This document shows positions 1 through 5,800 of a DNA stretch of 10,740 bases, one piece after another. A program made the position numbers and the translations under genes. The DNA is from Chthoniobacter sp. Its GTDB lineage: Bacteria; Verrucomicrobiota; Verrucomicrobiia; Chthoniobacterales; Chthoniobacteraceae. The DNA is taken from contig JANXSB010000424.1 in assembly GCA_025352865.1 (NCBI GenBank), positions 1 to 10,740 of the forward strand. Direction: 5' to 3'. The first letter of the stretch is position 1, and each line of letters starts with the position of its first letter. A model generated the notes under the pieces. It saw nothing but the letters and a program-made list of their open reading frames with translations, was not told the origin of the DNA and did no database searches.

Positions 1-31
1 CCTCGTTCCGAAGTTTCACTTCGGAACGAGG
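1..31. repeat. Perfect 14-bp inverted repeat, REP-like palindrome
   Basis: Arms 1-14 (CCTCGTTCCGAAGT) and 18-31 are exact reverse complements around the 3-base loop TTC. It lies inside the open frame of the minus-strand gene. Short GTTCC...GGAAC hairpins of this build are dispersed in many bacterial genomes, so I read it as a REP-like element rather than a terminator; no T-run follows it on the minus side within view. A second small inverted repeat (CAAAG-TTA-CTTTG, 38-50) lies just beside it. Copy number cannot be judged from this window. Confidence 0.7.
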
Positions 32-1003
32 GGATAACAAAGTTACTTTGACTTTGCAGCGATCCGCTTGTTTTGGTGGCTTCATTGCCCGCTTCTTGTT
101 CTCCCGGCGCATTTTCCTATTGCGATGCCACGTAACAATCCTGCCGAGCAAATGATATGTAACAAAGCCAACCGCATGTGCATCGTATGTCTTAATTTCT
201 CTTTGGTTAGCTTCCATCTCTCGCCACGCCGCCAAATCGAATATTGCAATCGACTTGAAACTAAGGAGCCCTTCATCGCGCTTCTGCTTCAGGAATGTTT
301 CAAGTGCCTCTTTTGATTCAAGAGATTCCTTAGTCACAGTAAAATCACGGAACTTCATTATCTCGTAATCATTTGGAAATATAGGCACGACCTTCTCCTC
401 GTCCTCATCGAATTTCACTTGAACAAGATATATGGCGTTGCCTCCGTATGCCTTGCCTTTGAATGTTGTGCGTTTTGGATATACGATTCCGGTGAAGTGG
501 TTCGTGAAGAATGAATGAATGGGAGTCCACGCTTTGATCCTCCTCTTTACAACGAACTTTCCAGTTGATGTCGATAAGACCAATCGTTTCCTCACTTTTT
601 TGTCGCCGAACAATTCTCCGATCTTAAGTCGATTTCCATTCACCGCGTATGATTCAATTGGATCGTATTTCCAATGGAATGTCTCGAATCCTTTGAGAAC
701 AAAGGGCTTCCCCTCAAAATCTTCGAGAACGATGTAAAGATTCGCGCCTACCCGTAGGTAAATCGCAAAGATAGTTACGGCCCGATCATTCATGTTGTCC
801 AGCACCACACTGCTGACGTAGTCGTCCTCGCACTCAATGGTGGAGCACGTTGTATATTGCCCGTGGACCCTCACTCCCCATTTCAGCCAATACGCGCGAA
901 ACCCAAAATAGATTGCAATCCAAGGTAACGCATTTACGAGCGAGACGAGTAGAGTCGGCAATGCTGTGAGCGCGTGCAAGGCAGGCTGTGTCAATGAACT
1001 CAT
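1..1003 (-). CDS. Unrecognised N-terminally membrane-anchored protein, 3' end cut by window edge
   Basis: Reading the minus strand from the ATG at 1003-1001 gives 334 codons with no stop down to position 2, so the gene is real in length but its C-terminus lies outside the window. Residues 9-35 form one hydrophobic segment (LPTLLVSLVNALPWIAIYF), which suggests a signal anchor. The rest is soluble and mixed alpha/beta, rich in aromatic and charged residues, with a very basic stretch near residues 304-322 (RNRKMRRENKK). I do not recognise a domain and propose no function. The DNA is clearly more AT-rich than mpl or kamA and the codons end in A/T far more often, which suggests horizontal acquisition. 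No Shine-Dalgarno site is visible before the ATG. An internal ATG (residue 71) is possible, but it would discard the hydrophobic segment. The last roughly 10 visible codons cross a perfect palindrome, so the native C-terminus may have been altered by that repeat. Confidence 0.8.
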   Translation of the reverse strand, partial: MSSLTQPALHALTALPTLLVSLVNALPWIAIYFGFRAYWLKWGVRVHGQYTTCSTIECEDDYVSSVVLDNMNDRAVTIFAIYLRVGANLYIVLEDFEGKPFVLKGFETFHWKYDPIESYAVNGNRLKIGELFGDKKVRKRLVLSTSTGKFVVKRRIKAWTPIHSFFTNHFTGIVYPKRTTFKGKAYGGNAIYLVQVKFDEDEEKVVPIFPNDYEIMKFRDFTVTKESLESKEALETFLKQKRDEGLLSFKSIAIFDLAAWREMEANQREIKTYDAHAVGFVTYHLLGRIVTWHRNRKMRRENKKRAMKPPKQADRCKVKVTLLSPRSEVKLRNE

Positions 1004-1128
1004 GATTGGAACGACTGGTGGAGGTCGCCAACACAATGAATGAGGAAGTTGAGGGCGTCGACCTTTTGCCGGGCCTTTTTCGCCTCGCGCCCAAAGTGAA
1101 GCTTTGGACATACAGACCTTCGGGGAAG
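1000..1128 (-). pseudogene. Remnant of an S1/P1-type nuclease gene (zinc-site fragment)
   Basis: A 42-codon minus-strand frame with no start codon, closed upstream by TAG at 1131-1129, ends with DALNFLIHCVGDLHQ followed by SFQS and a TGA at 1002-1000. In S1/P1 nucleases the conserved stretch reads roughly ALxFLxHxVGDxHQPLH, where the first His, the Asp and the last His bind zinc. Here the first His and Asp are kept, but PLH is replaced by SFQ, so one zinc ligand is lost. Family knowledge supports the match; decay is inferred from the missing start, missing flanking domains and lost ligand. The TGA overlaps the ATG of the AT-rich gene as ATGA, so the relic ends exactly where that gene begins. 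A chance resemblance cannot be excluded with only about 20 diagnostic residues. Confidence 0.45.
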
Positions 1129-1238
1129 CTATGCTTCGCGGCATGGGGATGGAAAGCGGCAATGTGGCGGTCAGTGCCCGCACGGCGAACCTCACAACTT
1201 GGGCTTGGCAAAGGCTCTCGGCGTCGCATTTTCGCGCC

Positions 1239-1442
1239 ATGACTCTCGACGAAGTGCAAAAAGAAGCGGTCGCACTCAGTGCAGAGGAGCGACGCAAGCT
1301 CGCCGCGTTTCTCACGGCGTTGCGCATGAAGGATGAACTTGAGCGGACGCTGGAGGGACGGCTTGCGGGTGAGTTTGAACCGCTGGAAGGAGATTGGAAG
1401 GAGCGCGTGCGGCAGTCGGCGGCGGTTCCCCTGAATGGGTAG
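1239..1442 (+). CDS. Small antitoxin-like protein (addiction-module style), no toxin alongside
   Basis: Encodes 67 residues beginning MTLDEVQKEAVALSAEER and continuing through a Leu/Ala-rich helix (KLAAFLTALRMKDELERTL). This start resembles the small helical antitoxin-like proteins commonly annotated as addiction-module components in Verrucomicrobiota and some other phyla. I chose the ATG at 1239 because the protein-like sequence starts there; the same frame is open back to 1104, but that part does not look like protein. The C-terminal third (GEFEPLEGDWKERVRQSAA) is less typical and may be degraded. No toxin gene lies within the next 270 bases, which hold repeats and then mpl on the same strand. 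It is therefore an orphan, a relic, or a solo regulator. No convincing promoter or ribosome-binding site was found. Confidence 0.5.
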   Translation: MTLDEVQKEAVALSAEERRKLAAFLTALRMKDELERTLEGRLAGEFEPLEGDWKERVRQSAAVPLNG

Positions 1443-1444
1443 CG

Positions 1445-1483
1445 CGGGCATTCTGCCCGTTGGCGAAGGCTTGCAGCCTTCGC
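1445..1483. repeat. Twin hairpin, REP-like, between antitoxin-like gene and mpl
   Basis: Two inverted repeats stand side by side. CGGGCA (1445-1450) pairs with TGCCCG (1454-1459) around TTC. GCGAAGGCT (1463-1471) pairs exactly with AGCCTTCGC (1475-1483) around TGC. They begin 3 bases after the stop codon of the antitoxin-like gene. No T-run follows, so a Rho-independent terminator is unlikely on the plus strand. The paired-hairpin layout resembles dispersed REP-type elements. Confidence 0.6.
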
Positions 1484-1661
1484 GAACTTTCCAAGAACGT
1501 CACCGGCAAATCGAGCGCTCCCATCTTAGCGAGGGCCGCAGAAAGTCCGTCGCCACAGGATGCGGCGACCAGCGCGCCAGAGGCACGCGCTACCCAGAAC
1601 TCGAACCGGCGCAGCCATAGCGCGGAATCGGCGTGCAGCGCGCCGAGGCGCAAAGCCAGCG
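1484..1661. other. Non-coding stretch upstream of mpl with a further inverted repeat
   Basis: I see no convincing gene here on either strand; open frames exist but their translations are Arg/Ala-rich with no domain. It contains one more inverted repeat, GTCGCC (1549-1554) and GGCGAC (1564-1569). With the twin hairpin just before it, the stretch from about 1442 to 1620 may be one dispersed intergenic repeat. That is an inference from its build, since no second copy is present in the window. Confidence 0.4.
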
Positions 1662-1690
1662 TTGCGCGGCTCGCGCGGGGTCGCTAGTTT
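1662..1690 (+). promoter_or_regulatory. Candidate promoter of mpl
   Basis: TTGCGC at 1662-1667 is followed after 17 bases by TAGTTT at 1685-1690, which would place transcription start near 1697 and the mpl ATG at 1711. The -10 match is weak (3 of 6). Support comes from the same TTGCG-N17 spacing before tRNA-Tyr and fkbM in this window. Confidence 0.3.
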
Positions 1691-1710
1691 GCGCGCTCTT
1701 TTCCGCGCTT

Positions 1711-3096
1711 ATGAACTCCCAGCTTCGTCACGTCCACTTCATCGGCATCTGCGGCACCGCCATGGGCGCGGTCGCCGCCGCCATGCGCGCGCAGGGCTTC
1801 ACCGTCACCGGCTCGGACGCCGCGGTGTATCCGCCGATGAGCACCTTTCTCGAAAGCAAAGGCATCCGGCTGAGCGAGGGCTACAAGCCGGAGAACATCC
1901 CGGCGGACACCGATCTCATCGTCGTGGGCAACGCCATCTCGCGCGGCAATCCCGAGATCGAGTCGGTGCTCAACCGCAAGCTCTACTACCTCTCGCTGCC
2001 CGAGACGCTGCAGCAGTTTTTCCTGCGCGGGCGGCACAATCTCGTCGTCACCGGCACGCACGGAAAAACGACCACGACCTCGCTGCTCGCGTGGATTTTG
2101 CAAAGCGCGGGGCTCGCTCCGGCCTACATGATCGGCGGCATCGCCACGAACCTCGGCCAGGGCGCGAGCCTGCACGATTCGCGGCATGTGGTCATCGAGG
2201 GCGACGAATACGACACCGCGTTTTTCGACAAGCGCTCGAAGTTTCTCCACTACCTCCCGGAACTCGTGGTCGTGAACAACATCGAGTTCGACCACGCCGA
2301 CATTTTCGACGACCTCGACGCGGTCAAACTCAGCTTCACGCGGCTGCTCAATATCGTCCCGGAAAACGGCATGGTGCTCATCAATGGCGACGATGCGAAC
2401 TGCATCGACGTGGCAAAGGTCACCCGCGCGCAACTCGTCGAGGTGGGCTTTTCGGAAAACGCCGCGCGCCATATCCGCGACGTGCGCTATCACCCGACGG
2501 GCTCGGAATTCACACTGCTCGACACGCGCTTTGCCATCCAGATGGTCGGCGAATACAACGTGCGCAACGCCGCGATGGCCATCAGCGCCGCGCATTTCTA
2601 CGGCGTGCCGCTCGACGTGATCGCCAAGGCGTGCGCCGCATTTGAAGGCGTGAAACGCCGGCAGGAAGTGCGCGGCGAAGTGCGCGGGATCACCGTCATC
2701 GACGACTTCGGACACCACCCCACCGCCATCCGCGAAACCCTCCGCGGCCTGCGCCACCAATATCCCGGCCGCCGCCTTTGGGCCATCTTTGAGCCGCGCT
2801 CCAACACCACCCGCCGCGCCGTCTTCCAGCACGAACTCCCCGCCGCCCTCGCCGTCGCCGACGGCGTTATCCTCGCCCAAGTCGCCCGCCAGGAGCAGCT
2901 CGCCGCCGATGACCGCCTCGACCCTTCCCATGTCGTCGCCGACATCGCCGCCACCGGCAAACCCGCCTTCTACGAGCCCGACGTCAGCGCCATCATCGCC
3001 CGCATCAAACCGCTCGCCCAAGACCACGACGTCATCGTCATCCTCAGCAACGGCGGCTTCGGTAACATCCACGAGCGGCTGCTGAAAGAGCTGTGA
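1711..3096 (+). CDS. mpl: UDP-N-acetylmuramate:L-alanyl-gamma-D-glutamyl-meso-diaminopimelate ligase
   Basis: A cytoplasmic ATP-dependent ligase of peptidoglycan recycling. It joins the salvaged tripeptide L-Ala-gamma-D-Glu-meso-DAP to UDP-MurNAc and bypasses MurC, MurD and MurE. The 461 residues have the usual Mur-ligase order and full family length. An N-terminal Rossmann-like domain begins HVHFIGICGTAMGA (7-20). The ATP P-loop GTHGKTTT is at 115-122, the central-domain motif EGDEYDTAFFDKRSKF at 163-178, and the C-terminal domain carries DDFGHHPTAI (331-340) and EPRSNTTRR (361-369). The EYDTAFFDKRSKF form and DDFGHHPTA are typical of Mpl rather than MurC. The ATG at 1711 is chosen because homology begins a few residues later; the frame is open upstream without family sequence. 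The stop overlaps the next gene's GTG, so the two are probably translated together. The function implies a meso-DAP cell wall. Confidence 0.93.
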   Translation: MNSQLRHVHFIGICGTAMGAVAAAMRAQGFTVTGSDAAVYPPMSTFLESKGIRLSEGYKPENIPADTDLIVVGNAISRGNPEIESVLNRKLYYLSLPETLQQFFLRGRHNLVVTGTHGKTTTTSLLAWILQSAGLAPAYMIGGIATNLGQGASLHDSRHVVIEGDEYDTAFFDKRSKFLHYLPELVVVNNIEFDHADIFDDLDAVKLSFTRLLNIVPENGMVLINGDDANCIDVAKVTRAQLVEVGFSENAARHIRDVRYHPTGSEFTLLDTRFAIQMVGEYNVRNAAMAISAAHFYGVPLDVIAKACAAFEGVKRRQEVRGEVRGITVIDDFGHHPTAIRETLRGLRHQYPGRRLWAIFEPRSNTTRRAVFQHELPAALAVADGVILAQVARQEQLAADDRLDPSHVVADIAATGKPAFYEPDVSAIIARIKPLAQDHDVIVILSNGGFGNIHERLLKEL

Positions 3097-3839
3097 GCCA
3101 TCGCGCGCACGATTACCGCTTCCTCATCCAGCGCTGGCGGGCCGTCGCCCGCGCCGCGGGTCTGCCACTGCGGAAGCTCGCGACCACGGCGCAGCACGAC
3201 CTCTATTACCTGCGGACCAAGTGCCTGACAGCATCCGGAGGCATCTACATCTCCGCCGGCATCCACGGCGATGAGCCCGCGGCGACCGAGGCGCTCATCA
3301 CCTGGGCCGAGAAAAACGTCCGCCGCTTGCACCGCCTGCCGCTGCTGCTGCTTCCGTGTTTGAACCCGTGTGGCCTGATCAACAACACACGCGTCAACGA
3401 AGACGGCCTCGATCTCAACCGGCTCTTTCACCGCGACGATCAACCCGTCGTCAGTGCCGTGAAGCAGCTCGTCGCGCCGCATCAGTTCGCCGCGGCGATG
3501 ATGCTCCACGAGGACTACGACGCACAGGGGCTCTACCTCTACGATGTCGCGCGCGCGAAACCGTACTGGGGTGAGGCGCTCCTTAATGCCGCCCGTCCGC
3601 ACATCGCCATCGAGCCCCGCACCCGCATCGACGGTCGCAAGATCGCCGGCGGCATTTATCGCCGCCGTCTCGACCGGCGGCGCTTCGAGCGGATGGGTTA
3701 CCCGGAGGCCGTTTGGTTCCATTTCAACCACGCCGAGCGCTCGCTAACTATCGAGTCACCGTCCGAGTTCGCGCTGGAACAGCGCGTGGCCGCGCAGGTC
3801 GCAGTGATCGAGGAATCCGTGCGGCTCGCTACGATGTAG
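3093..3839 (+). CDS. M14-family zinc carboxypeptidase/amidase, possibly MpaA-like murein peptide amidase
   Basis: A 248-residue protein with the M14 metallocarboxypeptidase (succinylglutamate desuccinylase/aspartoacylase-like) signature. HGDE (58-61) supplies two zinc ligands. NPCGLINNTRVNEDGLDLNR (91-110) is the substrate-binding loop with Arg100 and DLNR. His139 in MMLHED is a candidate third ligand, and Glu221 in TIESPSE is the candidate catalytic base. No signal peptide is seen, so it should act in the cytoplasm. The start is GTG at 3093 within GTGA, overlapping the mpl stop by 4 bases, a strong sign of translational coupling. E. coli MpaA is a cytoplasmic M14 enzyme of about this length that cuts gamma-D-Glu-DAP in the tripeptide Mpl uses. 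Coupling to mpl makes a murein-peptide substrate the best guess, but it is inference. Another N-acyl-amino-acid hydrolase role remains possible. Its 3' end overlaps the convergent kamA-like gene by 11 bases. Confidence 0.8.
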   Translation: MSHRAHDYRFLIQRWRAVARAAGLPLRKLATTAQHDLYYLRTKCLTASGGIYISAGIHGDEPAATEALITWAEKNVRRLHRLPLLLLPCLNPCGLINNTRVNEDGLDLNRLFHRDDQPVVSAVKQLVAPHQFAAAMMLHEDYDAQGLYLYDVARAKPYWGEALLNAARPHIAIEPRTRIDGRKIAGGIYRRRLDRRRFERMGYPEAVWFHFNHAERSLTIESPSEFALEQRVAAQVAVIEESVRLATM

Positions 3840-5190
3840 CGCCCAGCGCCTCGTCGATCATCGCACGGCGCTCGGCGGGCTGGGTCCAGCGCCAGCGGGC
3901 CGTTTCATCGAGCGAGGCGATGGGGTCGAAGTAGAGAAATTTTTTGCCGGGTTTCACGCTCGGGCTTTCAAAAACCGAGATGCCGGTGGCGCGGTCGTAG
4001 TGCTCGGGTGAGTGGACATCGCGTTTCCCGCCGCCGCCCGGCGTATCGAGGACGAAGGCCGGAGTATTGAAGCCCGCAGTCGCGCCGCGGACGTGCTTTT
4101 CCAAATGCTGCGCGGTCGCCAGCGAGGTGCGCAGGTCTTCCACGCCGGGCACCATGTCATGCACATAGACGTAGTAGGGATGCACGTTCACATGGCCGAG
4201 GCGGCGGACGAGCTGCGTCATCACCGCTGGGTCGTCGTTGACGGTGCGCTGGAGCACGGTCTGGCAGCGGACGTGGATGCCGCGCTCGGTGAGCACGTTC
4301 ATCGCATCGGCGGTGATCGAGGTGATCTCGTTCGGGTGATTGAAGTGCGTGTGAACGACCACGTCCTTGTGCAGCCGGCGGCCCAGCTCGACGACGCCGG
4401 TGAGCGCGTCGGTCCACGCGTGGTCGCTCAGGATTTTCTGCGGCTGCACGCATAGTCCTTTCGTGGCGTAGCGGATGCGGCGGATATTCGGCATCTGCAA
4501 AAGCCGCTCGCCGATGAGCTGGAGATGCGCGGCGCTGAGGTTGTAGCTGTCGCCGCCGGAGATGACGATGTCCTCGAGATCGGGCTGGCCGGCGATGTAG
4601 GCGAAGGCCTGCTCCCAGCGCGCGAAGTTCGCGGTGAGCTTGAGTTTTTCCACCGCGTCGGTGTCGCCGCCGACGGCGTAGCTGCGGGTGCAGAAGCGGC
4701 AATAAACAGGACAGGAATCCTGCGGGAGAAAGAGCGCCTTGTCGCGGTAGCGGTGGGTGAGGCCGGGCACGGGCGAGTCTTCGCGCTCGTTGAGCGAGTC
4801 GTAGCGCAACATCGGGTGGTCGGGCTGCTGCTGCGCGCGGAGGGGGAGAAATTGCGTGCGGATCGGGTCGGTGTGCGGCGCACTCCAGTCGATGAGCGCG
4901 AGGAGATACGGCGAGATGCGCAAGGCCATCGGCGCGTTTTTTACGCCGGCTTCGAGATCCTCGTAGAAGCTGGCGGGCACAAGGTCCGCGAGTGTTTCGC
5001 GGAGCTGGCGGGGGTTGGTGACGGAGTGGCGGTTTTGGAAGGTGTGGGTGCGGAATTCCTCGGCAGAGACACGGGCATAGGCCGGAATGCCGCGCCAGAA
5101 TTCATCGCTGCGGAGATCGCGATGATCGGTGGGAGCGGCGGTGCTTGGGGCAGCGGCGGGCGGGTCAACGTGGGCGGTGTCGGTGAACAT
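3829..5190 (-). CDS. kamA: KamA-family radical SAM aminomutase (lysine 2,3-aminomutase-like)
   Basis: A 453-residue radical-SAM, PLP-dependent enzyme of the lysine 2,3-aminomutase family. The cluster motif CPVYCRFC supplies Cys160, Cys164 and Cys167. PGGGGK places the PLP-binding lysine at 389. By spacing, Asp345 (in HDMVPG) and Asp382 (in LDTPGGGGK) match Asp293 and Asp330 of clostridial lysine 2,3-aminomutase, which hold the substrate epsilon-ammonium group; the 37- and 7-residue gaps agree exactly. Arg169 in CTRS matches the carboxylate-binding arginine. These features favour lysine to beta-lysine chemistry. The residues after it (SY instead of RR) and a Pro/Ala-rich N-terminal extension (about residues 8-20) differ from the classical enzyme. 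The length is well above that of the EF-P modifying EpmB. No fermentation genes or beta-lysine acetyltransferase lie nearby. It starts 45 bases after the Rrf2 gene on the same strand and is probably its operon partner. No clear Shine-Dalgarno site precedes the ATG. Confidence 0.85.
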   Translation of the reverse strand: MFTDTAHVDPPAAAPSTAAPTDHRDLRSDEFWRGIPAYARVSAEEFRTHTFQNRHSVTNPRQLRETLADLVPASFYEDLEAGVKNAPMALRISPYLLALIDWSAPHTDPIRTQFLPLRAQQQPDHPMLRYDSLNEREDSPVPGLTHRYRDKALFLPQDSCPVYCRFCTRSYAVGGDTDAVEKLKLTANFARWEQAFAYIAGQPDLEDIVISGGDSYNLSAAHLQLIGERLLQMPNIRRIRYATKGLCVQPQKILSDHAWTDALTGVVELGRRLHKDVVVHTHFNHPNEITSITADAMNVLTERGIHVRCQTVLQRTVNDDPAVMTQLVRRLGHVNVHPYYVYVHDMVPGVEDLRTSLATAQHLEKHVRGATAGFNTPAFVLDTPGGGGKRDVHSPEHYDRATGISVFESPSVKPGKKFLYFDPIASLDETARWRWTQPAERRAMIDEALGATS

Positions 5191-5235
5191 GGCGGTGTGC
5201 TTTTGGGTTGGTGGAAAAGGATCGCGCGAGGGCGA

Positions 5236-5706
5236 TCAAGCGGCCTTGCGCGAACGGGCGCGCGGAGATTTTCGGCGCAGCGGCGGTACCTCGTCCATGG
5301 CCGCGAGCACATCGGCCAGGGTGCGGCGCGAGAGTTCGGTTTCGAGCGCAGACTGCGCGGAGGCGAAGACTTCATCGAGTACCCGCTCGATGCCCGCGCC
5401 GACCGGACAGCGCTGATTCGGCTGATGGGGGTGCTGGGCAAACGACTCTCCCGGCTCAATCGCGCGATAGACGACATCCAGCGCGATTTTCTCCGGTGCC
5501 ACCGAGAGCGTCGCGCCGCCGCCCGAGCCTTTCTGCGTCGTGACCAACCCCGCGTGGCGCAAGCGCGTGAGCAGCCGGCGGATGATGACCGGGTTCGTAT
5601 TCACGCTGCCCGCGAGCATATGCGAGCATACGCCCCCGCTCTCGCGCTTGAGCGCGAGCACCGCGAGGACATGGACGGCAAAGGCAAAGCGGCAACTGGA
5701 GGCCAT
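5236..5706 (-). CDS. Rrf2-family transcriptional regulator
   Basis: A 156-residue DNA-binding repressor-type protein. The winged-helix part is typical of Rrf2: SSCRFAFAVHVLAVLAL at 3-19, SVNTNPVIIRRLLTRLRHAGLV at 34-55 (recognition helix region), and the wing KGSGGGATL at 59-67. The C-terminal half has PNQRCPVG (96-103) and a long helix used for dimerisation. The three clustered cysteines that hold Fe-S in IscR or NsrR are absent; Cys100 in CPVG is the likely single sensing residue, as in the YwnA-like branch, and Cys5 and Cys27 are also present. The tail after 140 is basic (RRKSPRARSRKAA). A perfect inverted repeat between its -35 and -10 suggests autorepression. The kamA-like gene lies 45 bases downstream, so it is probably under the same control. 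The ligand or stress signal is unknown. Confidence 0.88.
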   Translation of the reverse strand: MASSCRFAFAVHVLAVLALKRESGGVCSHMLAGSVNTNPVIIRRLLTRLRHAGLVTTQKGSGGGATLSVAPEKIALDVVYRAIEPGESFAQHPHQPNQRCPVGAGIERVLDEVFASAQSALETELSRRTLADVLAAMDEVPPLRRKSPRARSRKAA

Positions 5707-5719
5707 CGGTTAGGTCGAT

Positions 5720-5748
5720 TCTGTAACTGCGGTGGTTACAGTTGTCAA
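5720..5748 (-). promoter_or_regulatory. Promoter of the rrf2-kamA operon
   Basis: On the minus strand TTGACA (5748-5743) is a perfect -35. After a 17-base spacer TACAGA (5725-5720) is a modest -10. Transcription would start near 5713, giving a leader of only about 7 bases before the ATG at 5706. This agrees with the absence of a Shine-Dalgarno site. Confidence 0.6.
5721..5741. promoter_or_regulatory. Predicted Rrf2 operator, CTGTAAC-N7-GTTACAG
   Basis: Two perfect 7-base arms at 5721-5727 and 5735-5741 surround a 7-base centre. The site fills most of the spacer between -35 and -10 of the rrf2 promoter, where a bound dimer would block RNA polymerase. Symmetry, size and place fit Rrf2-family operators. 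That this Rrf2 protein binds it is inference. Confidence 0.7.
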
Positions 5749-5800
5749 TCAATCGGGAGTATGCACTTCACAAAACAAAGTATTCCGCGAGATTGAGTGC

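Noticed and set aside
1..31. Reading the palindrome as a CRISPR repeat or Rho-independent terminator
   Set aside because: There is only one copy, with no spacers, and no T-run follows on the strand of the adjacent gene within the window.
834..1451. Minus-strand open frame of 205 codons
   Set aside because: It lies out of frame over the AT-rich gene, the nuclease relic and the antitoxin-like gene; its translation is Arg/Ser-rich without any domain.
1684..3072. Minus-strand open frame of 462 codons opposite mpl
   Set aside because: It is a high-GC mirror of mpl, with an Asp/Val/Gly-rich composition and no motif; mpl carries all the family signatures.
4525..5796. Plus-strand open frame of 423 codons opposite kamA and rrf2
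   Set aside because: It is antisense to two well-supported genes and crosses the operator; its composition (Gly/Arg/Ala-rich) is typical of antisense frames.
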